Part shown: in pieces, positions 6,731 through 15,077 of the stretch
Numbering within the stretch: position 1 is the stretch's first letter
How the letters are laid out: every line of letters begins with the position of its first letter
Origin: Actinomadura sp. KC06
GTDB taxonomy: Bacteria; Actinomycetota; Actinomycetes; Streptosporangiales; Streptosporangiaceae
DNA length: 40,882 bases
Reading direction: 5' to 3'
Assembly (NCBI RefSeq): GCF_004348735.1
Contig: NZ_SMKT01000079.1
Coordinates: forward strand, 1 to 40,882
Made by a program: the position numbers and the translations under genes
Notes under the pieces: model-generated
The model's input: only the letters and a program-made list of their open reading frames with translations
Database searches by the model: none
What the model was told of the DNA's origin: nothing

Positions 6731-8530
6731 GTGAGGATCGCGGTGGCGGCGGGCGTGCGGGGTGGGGGAGTCCTGTGCGTTCTCGAGGAGGACGGGACGC
6801 CCGCGGGGCCCGTCCAGCGCGTGCCGGATCTGGTGGCGGCCGTTGCCGAGCGGGAGCGGTCGGACGCACCGCGCTGGGTGTGGGCGTCTACGGCGCGGCT
6901 CTATCCGCGGCTCATCGAGGCGGGTGTGCGGGTGGGGCGCTGCCATGATCTGGAGCTGGTCGAGAGCCTTCTGCTCGGGCATGCGGGGCGTTATGGGGAG
7001 CCGCGCTCGGTCCGGGCGGCGTGGGCGCGGTCGCGCGGTGAGCCGGTGCCTCCCGACCGGCTGCCGCAGGAAGAGTCGGCGCAGGCTTCGCTGTTCGAGG
7101 ACGACCGCGACCAGGATGAGTCCGCCGACGACATCGAGCAGGTCGTCGCCGTGCACGCGGAGCAGCAGCGCGCCATCGCCGGGCTGGACGGGTTCGCCCT
7201 GCTCGCGGCGGCCGAGTCGGCGGGCGCGCTCGTGGCGGCCGAGATGGGGCACGACGGGCTGCCCTGGTCGGCGGACGAGCACGACGCGCTGCTCACCGAG
7301 CTGCTCGGGCCGCGCCCGTCCGGCGGGCTGAGGCCGCGCAAGCTGCAGGACCTCGCCGACCGCATCAGCGCCGCCTTCGGCCCCCGCACGCATGTGAACC
7401 CCGACTCGCCCGCCCAGATCCTCAAGGCGTTCGCGTCGGCGGGGCTGCCGGTCGCGTCCACGCGCGCGCACGTCCTCAAGCGGCTCGACCATCCGGCCGT
7501 GCCGCTGCTGCTGGAGTACAAGGAGCTCTCGCGCCTGCACACGGCGCATGGATGGGCGTGGCTCGACACGTGGGTGAGCGGCGGGCGGTTCCGTCCCGAG
7601 TACGTGGTCGGCGGCGTGGTGTCCGGACGGTGGGCGACGAGCGGCGGGGGCGCGCTGCAGATTCCGCGCGTCCTGCGGAAGGCCGTCGTCGCCGACCCCG
7701 GCTGGTCGCTGGTCGTCGCCGACGCCGCCCAGCTCGAACCGCGCGTGCTCGCCGCCCTGGCGGGCGACCGGGCGTTCACCGACGCCGCCGCGCACGGCGA
7801 TCTCTACGCGGCCCTTTCCGACGTGTTCCACGACGAGGGCGGCCCCCCACAGGGAGCAGGGATGAGCGAAGCGAACCGGGGGGTGTGGGGGGTCGGCCCC
7901 CCACAGGGAGCAGGGATGAGCGAAGCGAACCGGGGGGTGTGGGGGGTCGGCCCCCCACAAGGTGCAGGCATGAGCGCGCGGGAGAAGGCGAAGCTCGCGC
8001 TGCTGTCCGCGATGTACGGGGGCGGGACAAGTGAGGCGGTGCAGCTCCTCGGCGTCCTGAAGAGCCGGTTCCCGGCCGCGTTCGAGTACGTGGAGGCGGC
8101 GGCGCGGGCGGGGGAGAGCGGGCGGCTCGTCCGGTCGCGGCTGGGCCGGACGTGCCCGCCGCCGTCCGCCGGGTGGCGCGAGCTGACGTCGGCGGGCGAC
8201 GACGGCGCCGCGCCGGTCGGCGCGGCCGCGCAGGCGCTGCGCAGCCGCGGCCGGTTCACCCGCAACTTCGTCGTCCAGGCCACCGCCGCCGACTGGGCGC
8301 TCGCCCTCCTCGGCTCGCTGCGCCGCCGCCTCACCGCCCTCGGCCAGGCGCGGCTGGTGTTCTTCCAGCACGACGAGGTCGTCGTGCACACGCCCGCCGA
8401 GCTGGCCGGGGACGTCGTCGCGGCCGTCCACGACTCGGCGGACGAGGCGCGGCGGCTGCTGTTCGGCGACACGCCCGTCGTGTTCCCGATGGAGATCGCG
8501 GTGGTGGACCGCTACGCCGACGCGAAGTAG
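6731..8530 (+). CDS. Short family A DNA polymerase (bifunctional exonuclease/polymerase family) with repeat insertion
   Basis: A 599-residue member of the actinobacterial family annotated as bifunctional 3'-5' exonuclease/DNA polymerase. It lacks the 5' nuclease domain of Pol I. Polymerase motif A is VVADAAQLEPRVLAALAGD (Asp331), motif B is REKAKLALLSAMYGG (417-431) and motif C is QHDEVVVH (His547-Asp548-Glu549). The N-terminal half shows no clear DxE exonuclease motif, so proofreading activity is doubtful. Between motifs A and B, residues about 371-414 are encoded by two full and one partial 54-bp hairpin repeats, giving (GPPQGAGMSEANRGVWGV)x2. The frame stays open, so the protein may be made full length, or the repeat ATGs may restart translation. 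The GTG start at 6731 is uncertain because no good ribosome site precedes it. The 3' end overlaps the convergent SGNH gene by 19 nt. Confidence 0.83.
   Translation: MRIAVAAGVRGGGVLCVLEEDGTPAGPVQRVPDLVAAVAERERSDAPRWVWASTARLYPRLIEAGVRVGRCHDLELVESLLLGHAGRYGEPRSVRAAWARSRGEPVPPDRLPQEESAQASLFEDDRDQDESADDIEQVVAVHAEQQRAIAGLDGFALLAAAESAGALVAAEMGHDGLPWSADEHDALLTELLGPRPSGGLRPRKLQDLADRISAAFGPRTHVNPDSPAQILKAFASAGLPVASTRAHVLKRLDHPAVPLLLEYKELSRLHTAHGWAWLDTWVSGGRFRPEYVVGGVVSGRWATSGGGALQIPRVLRKAVVADPGWSLVVADAAQLEPRVLAALAGDRAFTDAAAHGDLYAALSDVFHDEGGPPQGAGMSEANRGVWGVGPPQGAGMSEANRGVWGVGPPQGAGMSAREKAKLALLSAMYGGGTSEAVQLLGVLKSRFPAAFEYVEAAARAGESGRLVRSRLGRTCPPPSAGWRELTSAGDDGAAPVGAAAQALRSRGRFTRNFVVQATAADWALALLGSLRRRLTALGQARLVFFQHDEVVVHTPAELAGDVVAAVHDSADEARRLLFGDTPVVFPMEIAVVDRYADAK
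7841..7969 (+). repeat. Two full and one partial 54-bp hairpin repeat, in frame in the polymerase gene
   Basis: Units span 7841-7894 and 7895-7948; a diverged partial third begins at 7949. Each full unit contains AGGGAG then ATG 5 nt later (ATGs at 7862, 7916; third ATG at 7970 with AAGGTG), and a 9-bp stem TGTGGGGGG/CCCCCCACA with a TCGG tetraloop (7884-7905 and 7938-7959). The 54-bp length keeps the frame. The unit matches the element at 3030-3089. Confidence 0.96.
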
Positions 8531-9210
8531 GCCGCCATGGCGCGGACGGTGTTGGCGGCTGCGAAGGCGTGCCCCCGGGCGTTGAGGTGCAGCTGGTCGG
8601 TGCTGTAGATGCCTGGGTCGGCGGCGACCGGATGGTCGTACGGGTTGGCGGCGTGGCAGGCGCCGTGCTCGGCCGCGACCTCCGCCGCCAGCTCGTTCAG
8701 CCGCCGCGTCCGGGCCGACATGACCTCCCGGTAGCGGGACGGGCCGAGGCCCGCGACGGTGATGTCGAGGAGCCCGATCGTGACGACGTCCGCCCCGGCC
8801 GACCGGAGCGCGGACACGATCGAGGTCAGTTCCCGCCGCACCTCGTCCTCGTCGAAATGCGGGCGGAGCATGTCGTTGCCGCCGGCCGCCACGAACGCGA
8901 GGTCCGGGCCGAACGCCAGCGCGGGCTGGAGCTGCTCCGCCGCGACCTGCGCGGCGACGAGGTCGCGGCGGCCCAGGTTGAGGGCGGTGAACCCGGGCGT
9001 CACCGCGCCGAGGGCCTCCTCTACGCGGTCGGCCCACGACAGGTCGCGGTAGCCGGGCACGGGCTCGCGGACGCCTTCGGCGACGCTGTCGCCGATCGTC
9101 ACCATCCTCGTCCAGGACGTGTCGGCCAGCAGCGCGGCGGCCTCGGCGGTCAGCAGGACGGCAGGGTCCGTCCGCTCGGAAAGGGTCGTCTCGGTCATCT
9201 TCTTTCCCAT
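8512..9210 (-). CDS. SGNH/GDSL-family hydrolase (cytosolic)
   Basis: A 232-residue SGNH hydrolase, a serine esterase or lipase-like enzyme. Block I is VTIGDSVAEG (catalytic Ser42), block III is AAGGNDMLRP, and block V is STDQLHLNARGH with the Asp-x-x-His pair. No signal peptide is seen. The ATG at 9210 overlaps the MFS stop (TGATG), so it is translationally coupled to the exporter gene; ATG at 9198 with GGGAAAG upstream is an alternative. Coupling to a drug-type exporter suggests the pair handles one compound, perhaps by ester cleavage and efflux, but that is inference. It resembles the hydrolase at 24513 in size and motifs. Confidence 0.85.
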   Translation of the reverse strand: MGKKMTETTLSERTDPAVLLTAEAAALLADTSWTRMVTIGDSVAEGVREPVPGYRDLSWADRVEEALGAVTPGFTALNLGRRDLVAAQVAAEQLQPALAFGPDLAFVAAGGNDMLRPHFDEDEVRRELTSIVSALRSAGADVVTIGLLDITVAGLGPSRYREVMSARTRRLNELAAEVAAEHGACHAANPYDHPVAADPGIYSTDQLHLNARGHAFAAANTVRAMAAYFASA

Positions 9211-10595
9211 CAGGACGCCGTACGCCGGACGGTCAGCAGCAGCCCCGCAAGGCCCGCGCCGCCCGCGGCGAACGTGCAGAACAGGTAGACGTCGGTGTAG
9301 TCGCCGTGCACCGCCCCGGCGGGCAGCAGCGCGGCGAGGACGGCGATGCCGAACGCGCCGCCGAGCTGCCGCGCGGTCGTGTTGAGGCCGGTGGCCCCGG
9401 CGAACCGCAGCGGGTTCACGGCCAGCGCGGCGGCGGACGAGGTGCCGGTCGTGACCATCCCCATGCCCGTGCCGACCAGCAGGCCGATCGGGAGCCAGAA
9501 GGTCGTGAAGTGCGGGTCGGACGGCATCGAGAGCACCGCCCAGAGCCCGCACACGACCATGATCAGCGAGCCTCCGGTCACCGCCGGGCGGACGCCGATG
9601 CGGCCGGTGAGCCGGCCCATGAGGATCGCCGCGGCGGTGGCGGTGAGCGCGCCCGGCGTCGAGGCGAAGCCCGCCTTGAGGATCGAGTAGTCCCACTGCG
9701 CGGTGAGGTAGAGCACGCCGACCAGCAGCCACGTGTACAGGGCCGTCCCGTACAGGAACGAGGCGGCGTTGGCGACGGCGAACTGGCGGCTGCGCCACAG
9801 CGAGATCTCCAGCGCGGGCACCGGATGCCGCGCGGACCGCCACAGCGCCAGCGCGACCAGGACGGCGCCGCCGATCATCAGGGCGAGGGTGCGGGCGTCC
9901 GTCCAGGCCCAGTCCTGGGTCTGGGTGACGCCGAGCGCGACCGCGCCGACGCCGCCGCCGAGCAGGACCGTCCCGATCAGGTCGGGCAGGCGGCCCTTGC
10001 CCGCCTCGGCGCGGGGGAGGCGCAGCCCGGCCAGCAGCAGCGCCAGGCCGACGGGCACGTTGATGACGAACAGCGACCGCCAGCCGAACTGGTCGACCAG
10101 CACCCCGCCGAGGCTGGGGCCGATCGCGGCGGCGAACGCGCCCGCGGCGCTCCACAGCCCGATGGCGCCCGCGCGCCGCTCGGGCGGCGTGTCGCGCAGC
10201 AGCAGCGCCAGCGACGCGGGGATCATCGCGGCCGCGGCGGCGCCCTGGAACGCGCGCGTCGCCAGCAGGACGGGCACGTTCGGCGCGAGCGCGCAGGCCA
10301 GCGACGCCAGCGTGAACAGCCCGACGCCCCACAGGTACAGCGACCGCCGCCCGACCAGGTCGGCGAGGCGCCCGGCGGGGGCGAGCAGCGCCGCGAACAG
10401 CACCGCGTACAGGGTGATGACCCAGGTCAGCCCGGACAGCGAGGCGCTCGGGAAGTCGGCGTGCAGGTCGGGGACGGCCAGGTTGGCGACGGTGGCGTCG
10501 AGCATGGCCAGGAACGTCGCCCCGGCGGCCAGCCAGGGCACGTCCCGCCGTGCGCGGGACGCGGCGTCCGGCGCCGCGGCGGTCTCAACGGACAT
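9210..10595 (-). CDS. MFS exporter, DHA2 (EmrB/QacA-like) family
   Basis: A 461-residue membrane protein with about 14 hydrophobic helices, the number typical of DHA2 drug:H+ antiporters. Visible: FLAMLDATVANLAVPDL in helix 1 (motif D1-like), LAPAGRLADLVGRRSLYLWG (motif A, loop 2-3), RAFQGAAAAAMIPASLALL, and the motif C-like AIGPSLGGVLVDQFGWRSLFVINVPVG. It should export a hydrophobic or cationic compound driven by protons. GAGAGG lies before the ATG. It is divergent from a TetR gene across a 117-bp spacer with two matching operator palindromes, the standard arrangement of a repressor controlling an efflux pump. Substrate unknown. Confidence 0.92.
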   Translation of the reverse strand: MSVETAAAPDAASRARRDVPWLAAGATFLAMLDATVANLAVPDLHADFPSASLSGLTWVITLYAVLFAALLAPAGRLADLVGRRSLYLWGVGLFTLASLACALAPNVPVLLATRAFQGAAAAAMIPASLALLLRDTPPERRAGAIGLWSAAGAFAAAIGPSLGGVLVDQFGWRSLFVINVPVGLALLLAGLRLPRAEAGKGRLPDLIGTVLLGGGVGAVALGVTQTQDWAWTDARTLALMIGGAVLVALALWRSARHPVPALEISLWRSRQFAVANAASFLYGTALYTWLLVGVLYLTAQWDYSILKAGFASTPGALTATAAAILMGRLTGRIGVRPAVTGGSLIMVVCGLWAVLSMPSDPHFTTFWLPIGLLVGTGMGMVTTGTSSAAALAVNPLRFAGATGLNTTARQLGGAFGIAVLAALLPAGAVHGDYTDVYLFCTFAAGGAGLAGLLLTVRRTAS

Positions 10596-10617
10596 GGGTT
10601 GCCCTCTCGAAAAGTAA

Positions 10618-10629
10618 ACGAACGGTCGT
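10618..10629. promoter_or_regulatory. TetR operator candidate 1 (exporter side)
   Basis: ACGA-ACGG-TCGT forms a palindrome with 4-bp arms. It lies 23 bp upstream of the exporter ATG, where binding would block its transcription. The 12-bp core is identical to candidate 2. Confidence 0.7.
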
Positions 10630-10676
10630 ACAATCTTCTGCCGTGAAGGGGCCCTCCCGTCAAGGGGGCGGCGGCA

Positions 10677-10706
10677 TTGACTTTGTACGAACGGTCGTGC
10701 AGATTA
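10677..10706 (+). promoter_or_regulatory. tetR promoter with operator candidate 2 in its spacer
   Basis: TTGACT (10677-10682) and AGATTA (10701-10706) are 18 bp apart. The core ACGA-ACGG-TCGT lies at 10687-10698, between the two boxes, within GTACGAACGGTCGTGC (10685-10700). The GTG start at 10713 falls about 7 nt after the -10 box, so the transcript may be leaderless and autorepressed. Confidence 0.65.
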
Positions 10707-10712
10707 GGCCGC

Positions 10713-11321
10713 GTGAGCACCGACGGACGGCTCCTCAAGGGCGAGCAGACACGCAGGACGATCCTCGACCGCGCCGCCGACATCGCCTCGGCGGAGGGGC
10801 TGGAGGGGCTGTCGATCGGCCGGCTCGCCACCGAGCTGCGGATCAGCAAGAGCGGCGTGTTCACGCACTTCGGGTCCAAGGAGGAGCTGCAGCTCGCGAC
10901 CGTCCGCCGGGCCGTCGAGGTGTTCCGTGAGCACGTGATCCAGCCCGCCCTCGCCGTCCCCCGGGGGCTCGGCCGCCTCCGCGCGCTGCTGGACGCGTGG
11001 CGCCGCTACCAGCGCGAACCCGTGTTCCCCGGCGGCTGCTTCTTCGACTCGACGATGGCCGAGTTCGACGCCAGGCCCGGCCGCGTCCGCGACGCGATCG
11101 CGTCCTCGCAGCGCGACTGGCGCGACTTCATCGAGCGCTGCATCCGCGAGGCCCGCGACTCCGGCGAGATCGACGCGTCCGCCGACGTCGCCCAGCTCGC
11201 CTTCGAGCTGGACGCCCTCTGCCGCACCGGAGCCACCTACGCCCTGCTGCACGACGACCCGTCCCTCTACGACCGGGCCGCCCGCGCCGTCGACGCCCGC
11301 CTGGCGGCGGTCACGACCTGA
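10713..11321 (+). CDS. TetR/AcrR family regulator of the divergent exporter
   Basis: A 202-residue regulator. HTH residues are about 15-60, with LSIGRLATELRISKSGVFTHF as the recognition region. The C-terminal half contains FPGGCFFDSTMAEFDARPG, seen in many TetR proteins that control MFS or reductase genes. GTG at 10713 is preferred to ATG at 10677, which lies inside the -35 box. Two identical palindromic cores flank the spacer to the MFS gene, so repression of the exporter and of itself is likely, relieved by an exported compound. The stop is followed after one base by the stop of the convergent monooxygenase gene. Confidence 0.9.
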   Translation: MSTDGRLLKGEQTRRTILDRAADIASAEGLEGLSIGRLATELRISKSGVFTHFGSKEELQLATVRRAVEVFREHVIQPALAVPRGLGRLRALLDAWRRYQREPVFPGGCFFDSTMAEFDARPGRVRDAIASSQRDWRDFIERCIREARDSGEIDASADVAQLAFELDALCRTGATYALLHDDPSLYDRAARAVDARLAAVTT

Positions 11322-11322
11322 C

Positions 11323-12588
11323 TCAGCCCCTGGCCACCGAGTAGGACGGGCGCGTGTTGAGGGCCTCGACGTCGTCGAAGGACGTCCGCCGGTAGGCGCC
11401 CGTGATGGTCTCCAGCTCCTCGGCGGTCAGGACGTCCTCGATGGCGTCGAAGCCGTGCGGGGCGCGCTCGCTCACGGCGTGCAGGATCCGGTCGGCGGGC
11501 ATGTCGCGGCAGGCCAGCACGATGGCGTTGGCCGTCTCGCGGCGCGCCCGCTCGTAGCCGAGCAGCCCCTCGGCGGGATCGGCGGCGCGGGCCAGCTCGT
11601 GCGCCAGGACGCGCGCGTCCAGCACGGCCTGCGACCCCCCGTTGGAGCCGATCGGGTACATCGGGTGGGCGGCGTCGCCGAGCAGAGTCACCCGGCCGGA
11701 CGTCCAGCGGTCGAGCGGGTCCCGGTCGACCATCGGGTACTCCAGGATCTCCGCCGACCGTGCCAGCATCGCCGGGACGTCCAGCCAGTCGAACGTCCAG
11801 CCGGCGAAGTGGGGGAGGACGTCCTCCAGCCGCCCCTGGCGGTTCCAGTCGGCGGTGGTGTCGAGCCGGTCGCCGGGGAGGTTCACCTCCGCGACCCAGT
11901 TCAGCAGGGCCCGCCCCCGGCGCTCGGCGCGCCCGGAGATGGGGTAGACGACCAGCTTGGCCGCGGTGTTGCTGCCCGCGACGGCCAGCGTCCGCCCGGT
12001 CAGGAACGGTTCGCCCTCGGTGACGCCGCGCCACATCCTGATGCCGTTCCACAGCGGCGGCGGCTCGTCCGGGTTCAGCTGCGCGCGGACGGCGGAGTGC
12101 AGCCCGTCCGCCCCGATCAGCGCGTCCGCCGCGACGGTCTCGGCGGTCCCGGACGCCCGGTCCAGCAGCCGCGCCCGTACCTGCGTCCCGTCCTGCTCGA
12201 AGCCCTCGAAGAGCGTGCCGGGGCGGACGGCGTCCTTCCCGAGCCGCGCCAGGACGGCGTCGAGCAGCATCATCTGCAGGTCGCCGCGGTGGATCGAGTA
12301 CTGCGGCCAGGCGTAGCCGAGCGCGCGACCCCGCGGCTCGCCCCAGATCCGCCCGCCGAACCGGTCGAAGTGCACCATCTCGCCGGTCGGGACGCCGAGC
12401 TCGGCCAGCTCGCCGCCGAGCCCCAGCTCGGTCAGCTCCCGCACGGCGTGCGGCAGCAGGTTGATCCCGACGCCGAGCGGCCGCAGCCGGGCGGACGCGT
12501 CGACGACAAGAGCCTCCACACCGGCCTCGTGCAGGCTCAGCGCGCAGGTCAGCCCGCCGATCCCCGCCCCCACGATGAGTACGCGCAT
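11323..12588 (-). CDS. PhzS-like flavin-dependent monooxygenase
   Basis: A 421-residue group A (PHBH-fold) flavin hydroxylase. Visible: the FAD motif VLIVGAGIGGLTCALSLHEAG at the N-terminus; GVGINLLPHAVRELTELGLG and WPQYSIHRGDLQMMLL, which resemble PhzS (phenazine 1-monooxygenase) and its relatives; ALIGADGLHSAVR (the DG motif); and RVTLLGDAAHPMYPIGSNGGSQAV (the GD motif). It would use NAD(P)H and O2 to hydroxylate an aromatic or heteroaromatic ring. GGAAGG precedes the ATG. It is the last gene of an import cluster and lies 14 bp after the ABC ATPase, so the imported molecule may be its substrate. A specific substrate is not deducible. Confidence 0.87.
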   Translation of the reverse strand: MRVLIVGAGIGGLTCALSLHEAGVEALVVDASARLRPLGVGINLLPHAVRELTELGLGGELAELGVPTGEMVHFDRFGGRIWGEPRGRALGYAWPQYSIHRGDLQMMLLDAVLARLGKDAVRPGTLFEGFEQDGTQVRARLLDRASGTAETVAADALIGADGLHSAVRAQLNPDEPPPLWNGIRMWRGVTEGEPFLTGRTLAVAGSNTAAKLVVYPISGRAERRGRALLNWVAEVNLPGDRLDTTADWNRQGRLEDVLPHFAGWTFDWLDVPAMLARSAEILEYPMVDRDPLDRWTSGRVTLLGDAAHPMYPIGSNGGSQAVLDARVLAHELARAADPAEGLLGYERARRETANAIVLACRDMPADRILHAVSERAPHGFDAIEDVLTAEELETITGAYRRTSFDDVEALNTRPSYSVARG

Positions 12589-12602
12589 GGACCGCCTTCC
12601 CC

Positions 12603-13463
12603 CTATTTCTCGGTCACGATGTCCGATCCGGCCGCCTTCTCCGCGTCCGGCGCGGAACCGGCGGTCGAGGCGGATCCGGCGTCCTGCGCGGAGCCGGTGG
12701 CCCCGGCCCCCTTCGCGCCTCCGCGGACGAGCCGCCCGACCTCCGCCCTCAGCCGGACGAACTCCGGCAGCCCCCGCGTCTCGATCTGGTCGCGGGACGC
12801 GGGCAGCTCGACCTCCAGGTCCGCGTGGATCCGGGCGGGCGAGCGGTTCAGCACGACGACCCGGTCCCCGACGTAGACGCTCTCGTCGATGTCGTGGGTG
12901 ACCAGCAGGATCGTCATCTTCTGTGTCCGGTGCACCTGCAGGAGGAGGTCCTCCAGGTCCTCGCGGGTCTGCGCGTCCACGGAGCCGAACGGCTCGTCCA
13001 TCAGCATCAGCGACGGCCGGTACGCCAGGGCCCGCGCGATCGACACGCGCTGCTGCATGCCGCCCGACAGCTGCCACGGGTACTTGCGGCCCGCGTCCGG
13101 GAGGCCGACCGACTCCAGCGCCTCCAGCGCCAGCGCCCGCCGCTCCGGGCGCGACTTCCCGCGCCTGCGCAGCGGCAGCGCCACGTTGTCGCGGACGGTC
13201 AGCCACGGGAACAGCGACCGGCTGTAGTCCTGGAACACCACGGCGAGGTCGTCGGGCACGCCGTCGATCGGGGCGCCGTCCAGGGCGAGCGTCCCGCCGG
13301 TCGGGCGGATCAGCCCGGCGACGCAGCGCAGCAGCGTGGACTTCCCGCAGCCGGACGGGCCGACGATGCTGACCAGCTGGCCGTCCGGGACGGTGAGGTC
13401 GATCCCGCCGAGGACCCCGTGGTCGCCGGCGTAGGAGTGCGTCAGGCCGGTTATCTGGAGCAT
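12603..13463 (-). CDS. ABC importer ATPase, nitrate/sulfonate/taurine (SsuB/TauB) type
   Basis: A 286-residue nucleotide-binding subunit. Walker A is GPSGCGKST (35-43), Q-loop is VFQDY (76-80), signature is LSGGMQQ (132-138), Walker B is LMLMDEP (152-158), followed by the D-loop and the switch His in LLVTHDIDES. The last ~40 residues form an Ala/Gly/Ser-rich tail beyond the normal domain. It is the only ATPase for two complete binding-protein/permease sets in the cluster, so it probably powers both, as a shared subunit. It lies 40 bp from the adjacent permease gene and is co-directional with the whole cluster. Confidence 0.93.
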   Translation of the reverse strand: MLQITGLTHSYAGDHGVLGGIDLTVPDGQLVSIVGPSGCGKSTLLRCVAGLIRPTGGTLALDGAPIDGVPDDLAVVFQDYSRSLFPWLTVRDNVALPLRRRGKSRPERRALALEALESVGLPDAGRKYPWQLSGGMQQRVSIARALAYRPSLMLMDEPFGSVDAQTREDLEDLLLQVHRTQKMTILLVTHDIDESVYVGDRVVVLNRSPARIHADLEVELPASRDQIETRGLPEFVRLRAEVGRLVRGGAKGAGATGSAQDAGSASTAGSAPDAEKAAGSDIVTEK

Positions 13464-13503
13464 GGCCCTGCCTTCTCTCTAGGGCGCCTTCTCTGGGTGG
13501 GCG

Positions 13504-14304
13504 TCATGGTCGGTTCGGGAGCCGCTGCGCGCCCGCGTGCCAGGCCAGCAGGCGGCGCTCCAGGACCATGAAGAGCGTGTTGAACAGCAGGCCGAGGACG
13601 CCCAGCATGACGATCGCGGCCCACATCGGGTTCGCCTCGAACGCGCGCTGCGCGCCGACCAGCCGCGACCCGATCCCGGCGGTGCTGCCGAACATCTCGG
13701 AGATGACCATGAGGATCAGCGCGAACGACAGCGCCACCCGCAGCCCCGCGAAGATCTTCGGCGCCGCCGCCGGGAGAACGACCACCAGCAGGCGGCGGAA
13801 CCGTCCGACGCCGAACACCCGGGCCGTCTCCAACTGCAAATTGTCGACGGCGCGGACGCCGTCGCACGTGTTGAGCAGCACGGGCCACACCACGCCGAAC
13901 GCGATCGTCACCACCTGCATGGTCGCGCCGAGGTGGAACACGATGATGAAGAACGGCACCAGCGTCGGCGGCGGCACCGCGCGCAGGAACTCCAGGACCG
14001 GGTTCAGCAGGTCGTACAGGACCTGCGACCGTCCGGTCACCGTGCCCGCCACCACCCCGGCGACGCCCGCCGCGGCCCAGCCGATGAACAGGTGCGCGAG
14101 GCTGGTGGAGAAGTCGTCGACGGCCTGGCCGGTGAGGAACGCGTGCGACGCGGGCCCGGAGAACCACAGCTCGTGCAGCGAGGACGCGATCGTCGTCGGC
14201 GGCGGGTAGTAGACGTCGTTCACCGCGCGGGTCACGAGTTCCCACACCACGACGACGGCCGCGACCAGCCAGACCCGCCCCGCGAACCCCCGCACTGACC
14301 TCAT
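13504..14304 (-). CDS. ABC importer permease (SsuC/TauC type), module 1, type B
   Basis: A 266-residue inner-membrane permease with about six helices and the cytoplasmic EAA-type loop (LETARVFGVGRFRRLLVVVLPAAAPKIFAGLRVAL) that docks on the ATPase. It starts with an ATG at 14304 that overlaps the stop of the preceding permease gene (ATGA). It is most like the permease at 16170-17006 (both carry a PPP...LWFSG or MWFSG N-terminal segment), so each module has one permease of each type. The pair with 14301-15077 would form a heterodimeric channel. Confidence 0.9.
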   Translation of the reverse strand: MRSVRGFAGRVWLVAAVVVVWELVTRAVNDVYYPPPTTIASSLHELWFSGPASHAFLTGQAVDDFSTSLAHLFIGWAAAGVAGVVAGTVTGRSQVLYDLLNPVLEFLRAVPPPTLVPFFIIVFHLGATMQVVTIAFGVVWPVLLNTCDGVRAVDNLQLETARVFGVGRFRRLLVVVLPAAAPKIFAGLRVALSFALILMVISEMFGSTAGIGSRLVGAQRAFEANPMWAAIVMLGVLGLLFNTLFMVLERRLLAWHAGAQRLPNRP

Positions 14305-15077
14305 GCGAGGCCCTCCACCCGAGCCGAGTGCCAGCGGAACGCGATCCGTTCCAGCCCGCGGAGCCCGGTCGCGACGAGCAGCCCGAGGACCCCGCTCCAG
14401 ACGGCCCCCGCCAGCAGCAGGTCCGTCCGGCCGCCCGCCGCCTGGGTGTCGCTGAGATAGATCCCCACGCCGTCGACCCCGCCCGCGTACAGCTCGGTGC
14501 TGATCACCACGATGAGCGCGACGGACGCGGCGATCCGGACGCCCGTCGCGATGAACGGCGCCGCGCTCGGCAGCGAGACGAACCACAGCACCGCCGGCGT
14601 CCCGAAGCCGAAGCAGCGCAGGCTGTCCTTGGCCACCGGGTCGACGTCGCGGAGCGCGTACAGGGTGTTGATGAGGATCGGCCACAGGCAGGCGTAGAAG
14701 ATCAGCGACATCTTCATCCGCGTCGGCTCGGCGAACAGGATGATCGCGAGCGGGATCAGCGCGACGGACGGGATCGGCCGCAGCAGTTCCACGAGCGCGC
14801 GGGCGGCGGTGCCGAGGAACGGGACGGAGCCGAGCAGCACGCCCAGCGGGACCGCGACCAGCACCGCCAGCGCGAGGCCGCCGAACCACGCCCGGAGCGT
14901 CGCGCCGACGTCCACGAGGAACTCCCCGTCGGCGGCCAGCTTCACGGCCTCCCAGAGGACGGTCGAGGCCGGGGGCAGGGCGGCGTCGTCGACGAGCCCG
15001 GCCCGGCTCACGACCTCCATGACGGCCACCACCCCTGCGACGCCGGCGGCGCCGAGAGCGATGCGGCGATATCTCAT
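14301..15077 (-). CDS. ABC importer permease (SsuC/TauC type), module 1, type A
   Basis: A 258-residue permease of about six helices. Visible: LVELLRPIPSVALIPLAIILFAEP and the coupling-loop motif DSLRCFGFGTPAVLWFVSLPSAAPFIATGVRI. The ATG at 15077 overlaps the stop of the binding-protein gene (ATGA), so binding protein and both permeases are coupled. The closest relative in the window is the permease at 17003-17815: both share VELL/EFLRPIPSVALIPLA and LPSAAPFIATGVR almost exactly. This supports duplication of the whole module. Confidence 0.9.
   Translation of the reverse strand: MRYRRIALGAAGVAGVVAVMEVVSRAGLVDDAALPPASTVLWEAVKLAADGEFLVDVGATLRAWFGGLALAVLVAVPLGVLLGSVPFLGTAARALVELLRPIPSVALIPLAIILFAEPTRMKMSLIFYACLWPILINTLYALRDVDPVAKDSLRCFGFGTPAVLWFVSLPSAAPFIATGVRIAASVALIVVISTELYAGGVDGVGIYLSDTQAAGGRTDLLLAGAVWSGVLGLLVATGLRGLERIAFRWHSARVEGLA

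Noticed and set aside
7841..7969. CRISPR array
   Set aside because: The units abut with no spacers, there are only two full copies, and they are translated in frame.
6047..9037. Minus-strand frame of 996 codons across DUF4234 and polymerase genes
   Set aside because: Shadow frame. It also reads through the hairpin repeats, giving a repeated peptide that is only the reverse complement of the element.
10677..10712. TetR start at ATG 10677
   Set aside because: The ATG lies in the proposed -35 box and operator; the family N-terminus begins near the GTG at 10713.
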